A stretch of 64,000 bases of DNA from Sequoia sempervirens (lineage: Eukaryota; Streptophyta; Pinopsida; Cupressales; Cupressaceae). The stretch spans positions 531,252,751 to 531,316,750 of the forward strand of contig VDFB02193867.1 of the NCBI GenBank assembly GCA_007258455.2, given 5' to 3'. The notes below the pieces were generated by a model that had not been told where the DNA came from, made no database searches, and worked only from the letters and a program-made list of their open reading frames with translations. Positions 23,227-35,082 of the stretch are shown here, piece after piece (the stretch's first letter is position 1; every line of letters starts with the position of its first letter). The translations under genes and the position numbers were made by a program.

Positions 23227-23432
23227 TGGGAAAATACTTGAATGGTTATTATTTATAGATATTCAAAACTACCATTGTAAATAATTAAAAATTTAATTGC
23301 AATAAAATTATGAATTATTAAATGGTGTATTCTTTATAAAGCATATAATAAGCATAAGGTTTTATAACCTTATATTATAATAATATATAAATGTTATACA
23401 GGTACAAGACCTAATAATATTATGTTATAACA
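23227..23432 (-). repeat. Element A left LTR, second part
   Basis: TGGGAAAATACTTGAATGG.. matches 34879 onward of the right LTR (ATGGAAAAATACC). It continues through ATAAGCATAAGGTTTTATAA and ends TTATAACA at 23432, before the pyrimidine tract. Confidence 0.75.
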
Positions 23433-26400
23433 CTCCCCCTTTATTTTAATAGGGGCATCACTTGTTAATTTATATAACAGAAAAGGTGAAGTACCCCAGT
23501 AACATAGGAATTCTTTGTCATTGATAAACATAGACACAAATATATGTCAAAAAGAACAATATGTATTCCAAACTACATGAAATTCATATTATTATAATTT
23601 ATAATCCTGATTTTAAAAATTATGATTTATATGAGGAATTATAAAGTTCTTTATATTGTAGCTTGGGACTCCTCAAATTATCCACCCTCAGGTTCATTAC
23701 ATAGAGTTTATAAGTCTTATATAATACAACACTTTTATAATGAAATATTTACAAAGAGAATAATTTACAATATGTCTAAATAACTTATACATATAATTCC
23801 TAGCTGTTTTATGTTATCCTATTAGGTCTTACATACAAGATTTAGCCACTAGGAAATGTCATTAGCATTCACACTACCCCTCAATGGCATCACCTAAGGT
23901 GAATCATTGATGAATTTAGAGCATATAGTTACTAGAGGTATTATATTTTTATTATTAGTTCTTACTTATATTATTTAATCACTAAGTTGTTTCATTGACA
24001 TGCACACTCCCCCCTGAATATTTGATATGTGATGCTTAATAATCTAATATGTTTCTTCTTGACCATAGTATCCTACTTGATAATTATACAAATAGAACTG
24101 GAGAGAAATTTTATGATGAAATACATTCCCTTGAGTGAATTTCCTATGATCTTCAATGTTCTTTTCTCTCTCTTTTTTGTTGTAAATGAGTCTTTGGAAA
24201 AAGTAAAATAACTCTAGTTATCATGTCACCTAATGTGAACATCACCATTTTCAACATGTAAAAACACAAGAATAAAATAAATGTATATGAAAATAATTTA
24301 AGACTCAAAACATGGTAAAATGATATCAACATCAGGGGGATATTCTATTCCAATGCTCTTATTTTTTCACAGATGGAAGAATGCTTGAAAAGGTGTACTT
24401 AGCAATTTGGAAGCTTGTTTTCATTCTTTCTTTTTTTCAATAATTTCATTCACCATTATTTTGACACGTGCAAAGGAAGATTCTCCCTCTAATTGTACCC
24501 AAGACATTGAAAATATCTAGGAAAGAAGATACAGATATATCTCATGAATAATTGGATCAATTCTTTATGGGGTATTTGAAGGGGTACTATACTAACCATT
24601 GCACCTTCTTTCAATTTATAATACTCTTATGAATTTCCTTGGTTTGTGTTTTTGTGACATGTATAATAATTTGAATACATGTTCTCTTTTATAACATAAA
24701 ATAATTTATTTAAGTTTGTAATTCCCCAAGCCAACACACCAAAGATAAAACCTAACACATAACTTTTTTTGAAAGAATGAAAACAATTTCATTGATATGA
24801 TAACAATATATCACAGTTGCACAATAACATGTGCATAAGTGTCATGTGAAATTTACAAAGACAATGAAAAAAATAACAAAAATACAACCTCACCATTGCA
24901 TAAGAAAGGTGGCAACAATAAAATACATAGCAATCATAGGATAAATCCACCAAGACAAATCTATGAGAGAGGGGATGAAAACCACATGATAATCGATTAC
25001 TAACCCATGTTTTTTTTCTATCATAACACCACATTAGGATAAGATGAGGGAATAATCAACCTCCAATCCACACCCAAAAATTATTACAACACTAAACACA
25101 AGGGTCAACCTCCACATGAGGTTTCCTAACCAGGAGGCACAACCCTCCATTAACTAGAATGACGATGTGTAACTTCCAAGTAACAAAAAGCTTCCCAATG
25201 CAAGGAGATGTCATAAATATTGATGTATGACACTCATTGATGAATTGATAATGTGGGAAGACTCATAAGACCAAGGGGATAACTTTTGTATACAAGGTTT
25301 CTCTAAGAAATGATCAAAATACTCTTTGAATGAAAAATGAAAGAAAATAGAGAAACTAAGGACACTAGTGCCTAGATTAGACACTAGCACCTAGATGCAA
25401 GACTAGTGCTTAGAGAGGACACTAGCATGCCTAGGTGTAGGTGTCCCTTCTTGGCACTAGAGATCTAATCTAGAGCTAGAGTCCCTAGAAGCACGTTGTA
25501 GTCCCATTAAAGAATTTGTGTCCTATTTAGTGAGAAAACCCAGTCTAGGGTTTAGTCCCTAATACATACCAAACACCTAGGAGCTACTTGAGATTGCACC
25601 TAACAAATGATGAACTCAAAAAATGATAAAATGACTCAAGGCCAACTAGAGAATTCTATCTCCCAAGAACCTAACACACTAGATGCATGAAGGAGAAGGT
25701 GTATAGGAGTATTGTGACCTCCCCAATGATCCTAACTCCTACCCTAAGAAATAAAATACATGGGAAAGGAGATTCACCACTTCCATGTTCTTCAAAAACA
25801 CACAAGGAACTCCTAAATGGTCCCTAAACATTCCAATTCTTAAGAGGAGGCAAGAACCAACCAACTAGCCACCAAGGTCTTGAAACACAACACAAAACCA
25901 TTTTTTAAACACTAAGGTTCATTTTAAAATACAAATAAAGATTTCAAAGTTCATTTTACATCCAAAGCCAAATATGCTCTATGTTCATTTTAATCCAAAA
26001 CAACCTAAAATATTAATGAGCATTCAAGATAGCACGTGTGCTCAACCCCAATACCAAGGCAAGTAAAAATAATTATAACACTAGCACCACTTATGTGGCA
26101 TGATTATATCTCATCCACTAGGGAGGTCCAATAACATATTACAATGACAAGGGGAATAAAATTTCCTTCAACATCAATTACATCATATAAAAAAATGGAA
26201 GAAATAATGGAATAATATTTATTTAACAACTTGAATTCATCTTTGACTTCAACCATGATCCTTCAATCCCAAAATGTGTTTTCCATGCCACCCAACCATG
26301 TGGAATAAAAATATCCACTCCCACCTTGTTAGTAGATAATCACATGGATCACAAACACACACTCACACCAAACACATTGGGAGAATTCTTACACATGCAC

Positions 26401-26469
26401 CATACATAGAGTATACAATCATCACACAAATAATATAACTAGCATCACAAGGTGGATCAAATACAAGTC

Positions 26470-26695
26470 CTCATTATGAACAAATACTAGTGGCATAATA
26501 CAAAGATCATCATTGGGAAAACTCGCTAATGGTGTAACACAAAGATCATCATTGGGAAAACTCGCCAATGGTGTAACACAAAGATCATCATTGGGCCAAC
26601 TCACCAATGGAATAATACAAGATCATCATTGGGAAAACTCACCAATATCATAACACAAAGATCGTCATTGGGAAAACTCACCAATGGCATCACAA
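26470..26695 (+). repeat. 39-bp tandem repeat array, about 6 copies
   Basis: The unit is AAAGATCATCATTGGGAAAA followed by CTCGCCAATGGTGTAACAC. The middle copies are near-identical and the outer ones diverge. There is no unique spacer between units, so it is a minisatellite. The reading frame at 26422-26607 (repeating PNDDLC) is a by-product. Confidence 0.9.
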
Positions 26696-27339
26696 GCATG
26701 CTAGACACTACGATAAGATGTTAGAGAGATAGTTAGGGAGTGCCATCATAGTGATCAATTATATGGAATAACATGTAACCTAGTACTCTTCTCATATGGA
26801 TGAGGATACTTGGTCTTACAAGACTCGAGATCCCTGATTTGGCATGTCTTCCCAAACATCCTTAATATATAAATGTACTCAAGGTATGAGAGGGGCATCC
26901 ATTTTCTTAGATAATTAATTACCCATGCTTCATTCATTTTCACCTGATTAAATGTATCTCCACCCATGATCAAGCCTAAAAACCACTTTGGTCCAAGGAC
27001 ACACTGGGAGTCACTCCCTTAACCCTCTCTAGTACATTCATCTTAGGATCTTCACTCTCTAACAAGTGCAGCATGAAAAACAATGCACAAATTTTATTTC
27101 TTTAGAATAAGAAAAACATGGTCTCATGATGTTTTAAATCAATAACAATTAAGGAGGCTTCTTTCACAACATTATAATTCATCATATAACATGCACAATT
27201 TTATTTTTTCTAATTTTATTTTACATTAGAAAAACATAAATTCCCATAAAATCCATTGAAGAAAAACTTGAAAAATTAAAATTAAAATTCTAAAATTCTA
27301 AAATATGTTTTTTTCTCTAAATATACCCAACAACACACT

Positions 27340-27424
27340 TTTAAGGTTAAATTCACATTTTCATGATTTTTGAAAAAATTCCTAAGGTTAAATTCACATT
27401 TTCATGATTTTTGAAAAAAATCCT
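27340..27424 (+). repeat. Tandem duplication of about 43 bp
   Basis: TTAAGGTTAAATTCACATTT through TTTTTGAAAAAA is present twice back to back, with one or two differences. Confidence 0.85.
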
Positions 27425-28033
27425 AAAATAAGGGCACAAAATGGTATTTTCCAAAAATTTCACAAAATAATTAAAATTAACTAAGTTTGCTCAAATTGAA
27501 ATCTAAATGGGAATTCATATTTTTCCCTTTAGGGTGAACATGGCATCTAAATGACAAAACATAATCAAAATGAGAATAAATGATGAACTTATCATAATTT
27601 TGTTGTCACACACAATCACACAAAGATTGGAACACGAAGAAAGGAAGAATACATGCACCCAAGAAATCCTCTACCAATTTCTATCCAATCTAAAATAATT
27701 CCCATCTCATTCCATCCATAATTGTACTCAATTCAAAATTTTAAAAAAATGGAAAGGAGAGGGTTTGAGAGAAAAAATCATCCAAAATGAAGAATTACCT
27801 AAATGGCTAAGTCTTTTTAGCTTTTAACCCATTTCTCTTTTCACTATTTTTTTAATTTTATTTATTTCTAATTTCCAAAATTTGTAATTAAATCCAAATA
27901 AACATTTAGCACAAACAATTACATTTATTTATCAACACAATTAAATTGAACATAAACATTCCCAAGCCCAAGGTAAATTTTCCAAAAATCATTAACTTAA
28001 TTATATTTTCTCATTTTTTATGGAAATAACACC

Positions 28034-31000
28034 TTGAATGTTAGAGGCATTAATGCCTCTAACAAGCAGGCTCAATTCAAGAATCAGCTAGACACTTGTG
28101 GGGCAGATTTAGTTTTGTTATAGGAGACTAAAACATCTCAGGAAACATATGAAGCATCAATGTTGAAATGGGGAAAATGGAAATCAACACAAGTACCTAC
28201 TCAAGGAGCTTCTGGTGGATTAGTTACATTGTGGAATCCAAGAACAGTGATCGTTGATGCAAGCAATAGTGACAACAATTGGAAGCTAATGAAAGTAGTA
28301 AGATTTGATCTAAAATTCTAGCTACTGAATATATATGGGGCAACATCTACCTATGATAAGAAGCTATGGGATGTTCTAACAAATGTTCTTCAAGGCTTAG
28401 GAAATGAAAAAGTGATATTGGTAGGTGATTTCAATGTGATAGTTTCATTATAGGAGAAACAAGGAGGTATATGCCCTCCATATAGAACAATGGAAGATTT
28501 TATTTTTTTTCATTACAGACAATGCTTTGAAGGATATTTACTTGTGAAGGGTAACTTCACCTAGACAAACTGAAGGAAATATTTTATGCAGATTGCAAAG
28601 AATTTAGATAGATTCCTAACATCACAAAACTAGTTTCTAGGGGCATATAATTTAGTCTCAAAGATATTGCCTTTTGTAGGCTCAGATCATTATGCAATAT
28701 CATTAACCATATCAAAATTAAATTCTATGGCAGAGCATAGGCCTTCCTTTAAATTCAAGATGTGGTTCAGACACCCACATTTTCTTCCTCTTCTATGACA
28801 ATGGTGGGTCAGTGCACCTTCCCAGAAGGGTACAAAAATGATTCAACTTTTTAAAAAACTTTAGTATGTTAAACAACAAATAAAAATATGGAATGTTCAA
28901 TTTTTAAAGAACATCTTTGTATAGAAAGAGGAGGTAGCAAAAGAATTAGAAAAAATACATGAACACATAATAGAACATGGTCTAGATTTAGTTACATACG
29001 AAAAACATAAGTGTTTGCAGCTGGTGTGGGAGGAATTAGGCAAGAGAGAAGAAATGTATTGGAAACATAAATCTAGGGAATTGTGGTTAAAGGTAGGGGA
29101 TCACAACACAAAATTCTTTCATGCATCTTCTCAATTCAAAAGAGTTGCACAAACAGTGTTTTCAATTCAAGATGTTTCAACAGGAACTTTGATTACAATG
29201 CAAAGGAGATACAAGGAGAAGGGGTCAATTTTTTAAAAAAACTTCTAGCTCCATTAAGAGATGGATTAAATTAGCTAAATCAGGATGAACAAGTGTTATT
29301 GGATCCAATACCAAATCTCATTTCTTGAGAAGAAAATTAGGATTTGATGAAACATTTTGCCTTAGAAAATTTGAGAAAAGTAGTCTTTTCATTGTCGTTG
29401 GATAAGGCTTTAGGGCCTAATGACTTCACAACCTATTTCTTTCAAAAGTGTTGGGATGTGTTGGGTTTTGACTTGCTTTTAGCCCTGGAAGAATCATGGA
29501 AATCTAGAACAATATTGAAACACTTTAATGTCACAAACATTGCAATTTTGTCATTTGAAGACAAGGGAGCCAAAAAATTTTGCAGAGTTCAAACCCATTT
29601 CATTATGTAATACAATCTACAAGATCTTCACAAAGGAAATATATCTTAGACTATAGAATCTCCTCCCCAAAACTATCTCACAAGAAAAAGGGGGCTTTGT
29701 ACCAAGTAGAGAAATGACTGAAGGAGCCTTGGTTTCACATGAACTACCTCATACTATTAATTCTAATCATCTATCATCTTTCATTATAAAACTGGACATG
29801 ATGAAAGCATAAGATAGAGTTGACTGGAGTTTCTTAATGAAAGTTTTGGCAGATTTTAGTTTCAGCAATAAGTGGTGTAAGTGGATTTTTTCTTGCTTAT
29901 CAAGAGAAAAATTTCTAGTTATAATAAATGGGTCACCTTCATGCTTCTTCAACGCCACACAAGGGGTAAGGCAAGGGGACCCCCTTTCTCCTTTTCTCTC
30001 CATAATTATGGTTGAGGTGTTGAGTAGGAAAATAAAGGCAAGGAATAATCAGGGTTTGTGGAAAGGCATCCACATTCCCTAATCAGATATTTTAGTAGTG
30101 CACACTCTTTGTTGATGATACTTTATTATTTGGAAAAGCAAGCCTTAAAAATTCCAAACAAATAAAGTTGATTCTAGACATGTATTCTTCAGTATCAGGT
30201 CAGAAAATAAATGCACACAAGTCTAAGATTTATGTATTTAAATCCAATTTTCAAGTATCAGAAGAAAATTTGTAAAGACTTTAGGCTTTTAGTTGGTAGA
30301 ACTGTCATGCACATATCTAGGGATTCCATTTTTTATGGGAACAAATACAATTTCTTACTAGACAAAAGTTATCAAAAGGATTAAGTATGGAATTTCAGCT
30401 TCAAAAGCTAGATGGTTATCATTTTTTGGTTGTATTTTGTTGGTAAAGATTGTGTTAGCAATGATTCCAAATTATTTCATAGAATTTCTCAAGGCTTTGA
30501 AATCATTGTTGCTCAAATAGATAATATTATAAGTATTTTTTTTATGGAAAGGGAACATGAACGATAGGAAAAAAGATTCTTTAATCTCCTTAGATAGTAT
30601 GTCCTCTAATAAGTTCAAGGGTGGGACAAGCATTCATAATATCTCCAAACGTAACAGGGACTTTGGGGGAAAATGATATGGAAAATGTTCACCAAATCAA
30701 ATTCAAAATGGTGTAGGATAATTCAAGCCAAATATTTAAACTATCAAAATATGCAAGAATATTCACTATATCCAATCCTCCTAATGGTTCAGCCATGTGG
30801 AACTTTATGGTCTCATGTAGGGAATTTTTCACTTCATACATCTCATGGGAAGTGCATAAATGAGAAGAAGTTCACTTCTAGAATGATTATTGAAATGGAC
30901 ATCCTCCTCTAAAGGGCATTCAAGAATTGCAACCAACCATACCAATGTTATCACATTTATGAGGCACTAGGCTAATTGATTATGTCTTCTCAGTAGATGA

Positions 31001-32209
31001 AGAAACTAGTAAAGTAAAATGGAAGGATCTTTCAAAAACACAAATAATAGTAGCACAAAAGGACTTGATTCAGAAAATTCTAGCAGAGACACGAGTGTTC
31101 CTAACAAGGAAACATGATCAAATCATATGGGAACCATCCAAAGATGGGTGTTATTCATTGAGGTAGGGGTATGAAGCTCTTCTTAACAAAGATGTGCAGT
31201 TGCAATCCCAAAGAGATTACTCATTTTGTTGGAACAACATGATTCTGCCAAAAGCAGGTAGTTTCACATTGTTAGTATTACATAAAGAGTGCTCACAAGT
31301 GATAGGCAAGCCAAACTAAGTTTTGTTGAGACTTTCAAAAAAAAAAAATGTGGGGAATATTTTGAAGATGTTGCTCACTTATTTTTACAATGCTAATATG
31401 CTTAGCTCTATTGGAAGTTCATTCTGCAAAAATTATTTTTTTCCCCCTTTACCAAAAACAATTTGGAACCTTTTTTCAGCTTGGTCAATGTTATATAAAT
31501 CTTCTTTCTTTGCATGCATTCAGAATTTAATTCTAGCAACAATAATTTGGTCTATATGGTGGGAACTGAATAAGTGTATTTTTAGAAAAGTATCTTCCTC
31601 AGTGCAAAATGATCAAGCTATAATTGAAATTTCATTCACAGAAGCAACCAATGCATATGTTCAAAACCATAAAGGTGTTAGTTCCCTCTTCACATCGTGG
31701 GATGATAGTATCCTAAAGAACTGGAAATGTATAGTTTTACCCTTCAAAGGTATTTTGAAGCAAGCTCATAAGTCAAGGATTGATAGGAACTCAGTCAAAT
31801 GGTAACCACTGATCTGAGGTTTCTTTAAGTTAAATTTTGATGGTGCCTCAAGAGGGAATGAAGGTGTTTCAGGTGCAAGGGTGTGTATTCAATATTCTTG
31901 TGGTGTGTTAAAAGTAGCCAAGTCAATTTCCCTTCCATTTGGAATGAATAATGTAGTAGAATCATTGGCAATTCTACATGGTTTAAAGCTTGCTAGGCAC
32001 CTAGGAATATCTCAAATCCATGTTGAAGGTGATTCATTGATAATCATAAATGCATGTAAGGAGAGAATTTTTCACAATTGGAATTTAAAATATATTATGC
32101 AAAATGTTTGGGCACTATTAGACAAGTTCTACTATTTCCAGATTTCACATATGTATCGTGAAGGGAATATGCTAGCAGATCAACTTGCAAATATGGGATG
32201 TCAAAAATA
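28034..32209 (+). pseudogene. LINE J ORF2 (endonuclease, RT, zf-RVT, RNase H)
   Basis: Broken ORF2. Endonuclease motifs are LVLL*ETKTSQ (about 28110) and VILVGDFNVI (about 28415). The linker EMYWKHKSRELWLKVGDHNT is at about 29050-29110. RT shows LDKALGPNDF (about 29400), KLDMMKA*DRVDW (about 29790), GVRQGDPLSPFLSI (about 29970) and an intact catalytic FVDDTLLFG (about 30108). Zn-region and connection sequence follow at 31150-31560. RNase H runs from KLNFDGASRGNEG (about 31830) through HVEGDSL to HMYREGNMLADQLANMG (about 32150-32200). Unlike LINE C it keeps VDD. The two are different lineages: their RT and RNase H sequences differ clearly. Confidence 0.88.
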
Positions 32210-33278
32210 AGAAGTGACCATTTCAGAGGATGGAGTTAAGTTTGATGCATTCCCAAACCTAGCCGAGATTGTAGTGAAAGGATTGGTGCAATGCAAAAAT
32301 TAGAAATTCAAGCTTCTTCAAAGATGGTCACATGGGTGCAGTTATCGGGCATCAAAGATATCACTTAACTCATACCTAAGAAATGCCTTAGAAAGTTGAA
32401 CAAAGTAAAGCATTGGACTTTTGGAGATCAGAGGTTAGGTTTTTTGGTTTTCACAGAAGAGAAGGAAGGTAGAAGGTAGAAGAGAATCCTAAAACCTAAC
32501 AATACTAAAGGTAAGTCAAGCTTTTCAATTTGTTGTTTTACCTAGCAATTTCAACATGTTTTTAGTCAAAATGTGGAAAAGGTCACAAGAAAAGGAAGTT
32601 AGAAAGTTGATCAAAATCGGGCATCAAAATTTTAGAAATCGTAGGTCAGATTGTTGGTATTCACAAAAGTGAAGGAAGGATAAGGTAGAAGAGACTCTTG
32701 TTTCCCAACAAGTCTAAAGGAAAATTGGGCTTCCCAGTTTGGATTTTTGGAGATTGGACCTCGAGCTTACCATTCATTGTTTACCAGAAACAAAGGAGTT
32801 AGTCAAATTTCAATAAGTCTGATCCAATTTCAGACTTCAGTCTGATTTCTTAGTTGTTGCAAAGAAGATTAGACTTCAAGCTTTATATTTGTGGCTTGCA
32901 ATGATTAAGCAGTGTAAAGGGTATGAGGGATCCTCGATCCCTGACCCCCAAAAATGGGAAGCAGTAAGAAGGTTTCACGAGTCGGTGATGAGGCTTGAGC
33001 TCTACATGAAGATGGTAGCTAGTAAGGAGGACGCGTGAACCCCAACCACTGACATGGTGAATGCAAAGCTAGTGTTTTCTGGTTTTGACGTTCAATCATA
33101 CACCTTCATAAGTTCTAACATGTATTTCATGGAAGCAGTATGAAGGATTTGAGACTCGCAATTCCTGACAAGTCTATTGGCATGACAGGATTCTCATATC
33201 ATAATTTTAGAGATTGAGCACTTTTGTAATTACTTGCTATTATTATTAATATAATATATACTTTTTCCAAAAAAAAAA
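28039..33278 (+). mobile_element. 5'-truncated LINE J inserted in element A
   Basis: Plus-strand L1-type LINE. An 8-bp direct repeat ACCTTGAA flanks it (28031-28038 and 33279-33286). A poly(A) run of about 10 ends it at 33278. It begins at the first codons of the ORF2 endonuclease (LNVRGIN), so the 5' UTR and ORF1 are missing, as expected when reverse transcription stops early. ORF2 is full of stops. The last kilobase is 3' UTR with an internal repeat. Confidence 0.85.
32210..33268 (+). mobile_element. LINE J 3' UTR with duplicated segment
   Basis: Non-coding. A segment with TCACAGAAGAGAAGGAAGG..AGGTAGAAGAGAATCC near 32450 is repeated at about 32665 as TCACAAAAGTGAAGGAAGG..AGGTAGAAGAGACTC, each next to a GATC(A)AAATCGGGCATCAAA-like stretch. 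The unit is roughly 220 bp. Confidence 0.6.
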
Positions 33279-33286
33279 ACCTTGAA

Positions 33287-34555
33287 CATAAAAACAATCT
33301 TTTAACTCATCAAACATTTTCTTACGATCAAAAGGGGAATTTAAGCTATTATTTAAATATTTTTCCTTAATACAATTGCATAATTAAAATATGATTAATC
33401 AACCAAATATGTAATTCATATAATATTTTTACCAAAATGTTAAATTTAAGATATCATTTAAATTCTTAACATTTCATTTATGGAAAATATAGAATTTAAA
33501 TCATTAATTAAATAAGACATTTACTGATAAATCACAATATGAACGGAACCTAGAATCACCTCTTATTTAGATTTGGGTTCACACAAGGTGAAACATGACA
33601 CATACCATACTTGATTCAAGTACAATCAGGGAATACAATAGGGAGGCCCAGTGTGACATCTCTAAAATAACCATCATTGGGGAACAACTCAGTCATATGT
33701 AGCCAAGTGAAGAAATAATCATGTACTTGTAACCACTCAACACATGCTAAGGATACTTTCTCAATGTATATATAGTCAAAGCACAACATAATCACCCAAC
33801 AGGATACAATAGCATAAAACGTATGAGTAACATCCATACAATAATTTATATAAATCATTCTTTTTGAATACCAATAATCAGGTTCATATTTAATCACTAC
33901 ATAAATAATGTGCATCGCTATGAACTGAAGCATACTAATAAGCTAAGCGTATAAAAATACATAATTCCAACAATTGATATGTTGAGGAACCTCGTCTCAA
34001 AATATGTGATGGTTCACACAAACCATTCAAAGAAAGAATAACAACCACAACAAAATCACAAGGAAAATGGTGAAGCTGAAACATCAATCTCACATCTCAA
34101 AGCTGCCAACGAGAGGGGCACTATAAATTTTATTAAAAATTGGTAGGATATTTTTATTTTAAATCACACATTTTTTATGTTTAGATTGCTGAATGTTTTT
34201 GTTTACATATATTAAAAAATTTAATTCATTCTTGAAGGTTTGTTATCATTGCAATATTCTTTGTCCAAAACTTTTAAACTATTTTTATTTAACATATATT
34301 ATATTGCATTGTATTATTACCTTACACAATACTAATACCAATTGTTCATACACAAAACAAAATTCACAATAAATAATTAAAAATATGTATAATGAATAAT
34401 ACTAATTTATTTTGCATACTTCACCTATCAATCCAATCAACTCAAATGTTTCTCTAAATAATATTAATTTAGATGTATAGATGAGGATCTTAAGTATTAA
34501 ACAATTAAGTATCTCAATAGTGTACTTGTATAAATGACTAGTATAGCCTAACCTA
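33287..34555 (-). mobile_element. Element A internal region, right part
   Basis: No credible gene. In element sense this is the leader between the PBS (34556-34566) and the LINE J insertion. The frame 33616-33933 (minus) has no recognisable domain. Overall very AT-rich. Confidence 0.5.
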
Positions 34556-34566
34556 CTTTGATACCA
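34556..34566 (-). other. Primer binding site of element A (decayed)
   Basis: CTTTGATACCA is the reverse complement of TGGTATCAAAG, one change from the initiator-Met PBS TGGTATCAGAG. It directly abuts the right LTR at 34567. Confidence 0.65.
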
Positions 34567-35082
34567 TATTATAAATTAGGATCTTAGGTTACTAATCATT
34601 GCGATTAAATATAAAATAAATAAAATTAAAATTACAAGATATGCATAACACATTACACAATCTATACATGGAGAAAACCCTTTTTATAACAAAATCCCAT
34701 AAAGCATCATTTCATTATCAAAAGCTTATAAAATGTTCTATTAAAACATAGATCAAACATGGGAAAGAATTTCTCCTTACTTCCACATGGCTAATACTAC
34801 CTCTTATACATAGTACTAGGATTCACTATTCATGTCCAAATTTCATCCCTCTCAATGAGAGAGAACCTTCTGAAGGGATGGAAAAATACCTAAAGGGGTA
34901 TTAGTACCTATTCAAAACTACCATTTATAAATAATTAATAATCTAATATATATCATATTATTAATTATTAAATGACATATTCTTTATAAGTCATATAATA
35001 AACATAAGGTTGTATAACCTTGTATTAGAACAATAAATAAATGTTACAAGGGTATGACCCCTAATAACATTATTTTCTAACA
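34567..35082 (-). repeat. Element A right (5') LTR
   Basis: Intact 516-bp LTR copy, TATTATAAATTAGG to TTTTCTAACA. It aligns with 3064-3391 plus 23227-23432 and shows what the left LTR looked like before B inserted. Confidence 0.75.

Larger units (their letters stand above)
23433..28030 (-). mobile_element. Element A internal region, left part
   Basis: About 4.6 kb without a credible gene. It opens with CTCCCCCTTTATTTT, the reverse-complement polypurine tract. Similar CACTCCCCC-type runs recur near 23870 and 24003. A 39-bp tandem array lies at 26470-26695. ACTAGYRCCTAG microrepeats lie at 25360-25480 and a 43-bp tandem duplication at 27340-27424. The small frames 24789-25034 and 26755-26973 have no domain I recognise. 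A further old element may be hidden here. Confidence 0.5.
3064..35082 (-). mobile_element. LTR retrotransposon A, host of the nested stack
   Basis: Two related LTRs bound it: the left one is 3064-3391 plus 23227-23432, split by element B, and the right one is 34567-35082. Orientation is minus: a pyrimidine run CTCCCCCTTTATTTT (reverse-complement polypurine tract) follows the left LTR at 23433, and CTTTGATACCA (decayed reverse-complement initiator-Met PBS) abuts the right LTR at 34556-34566. The internal region, about 5.9 kb once LINE J is removed, shows no pol, so A looks non-autonomous or gutted. Flanks CAAAT and AAAAG/CAAAA do not form a clean TSD, consistent with age. Confidence 0.75.

Noticed and set aside
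26422..26607. Open frame encoding a repeated PNDDLC peptide
   Set aside because: It is only the 39-bp array read in one frame. No start context or conservation supports a protein.
26470..26695. Regularly spaced repeats that could suggest a CRISPR array
   Set aside because: Units are contiguous with no unique spacers, and the context is a plant-type retroelement.
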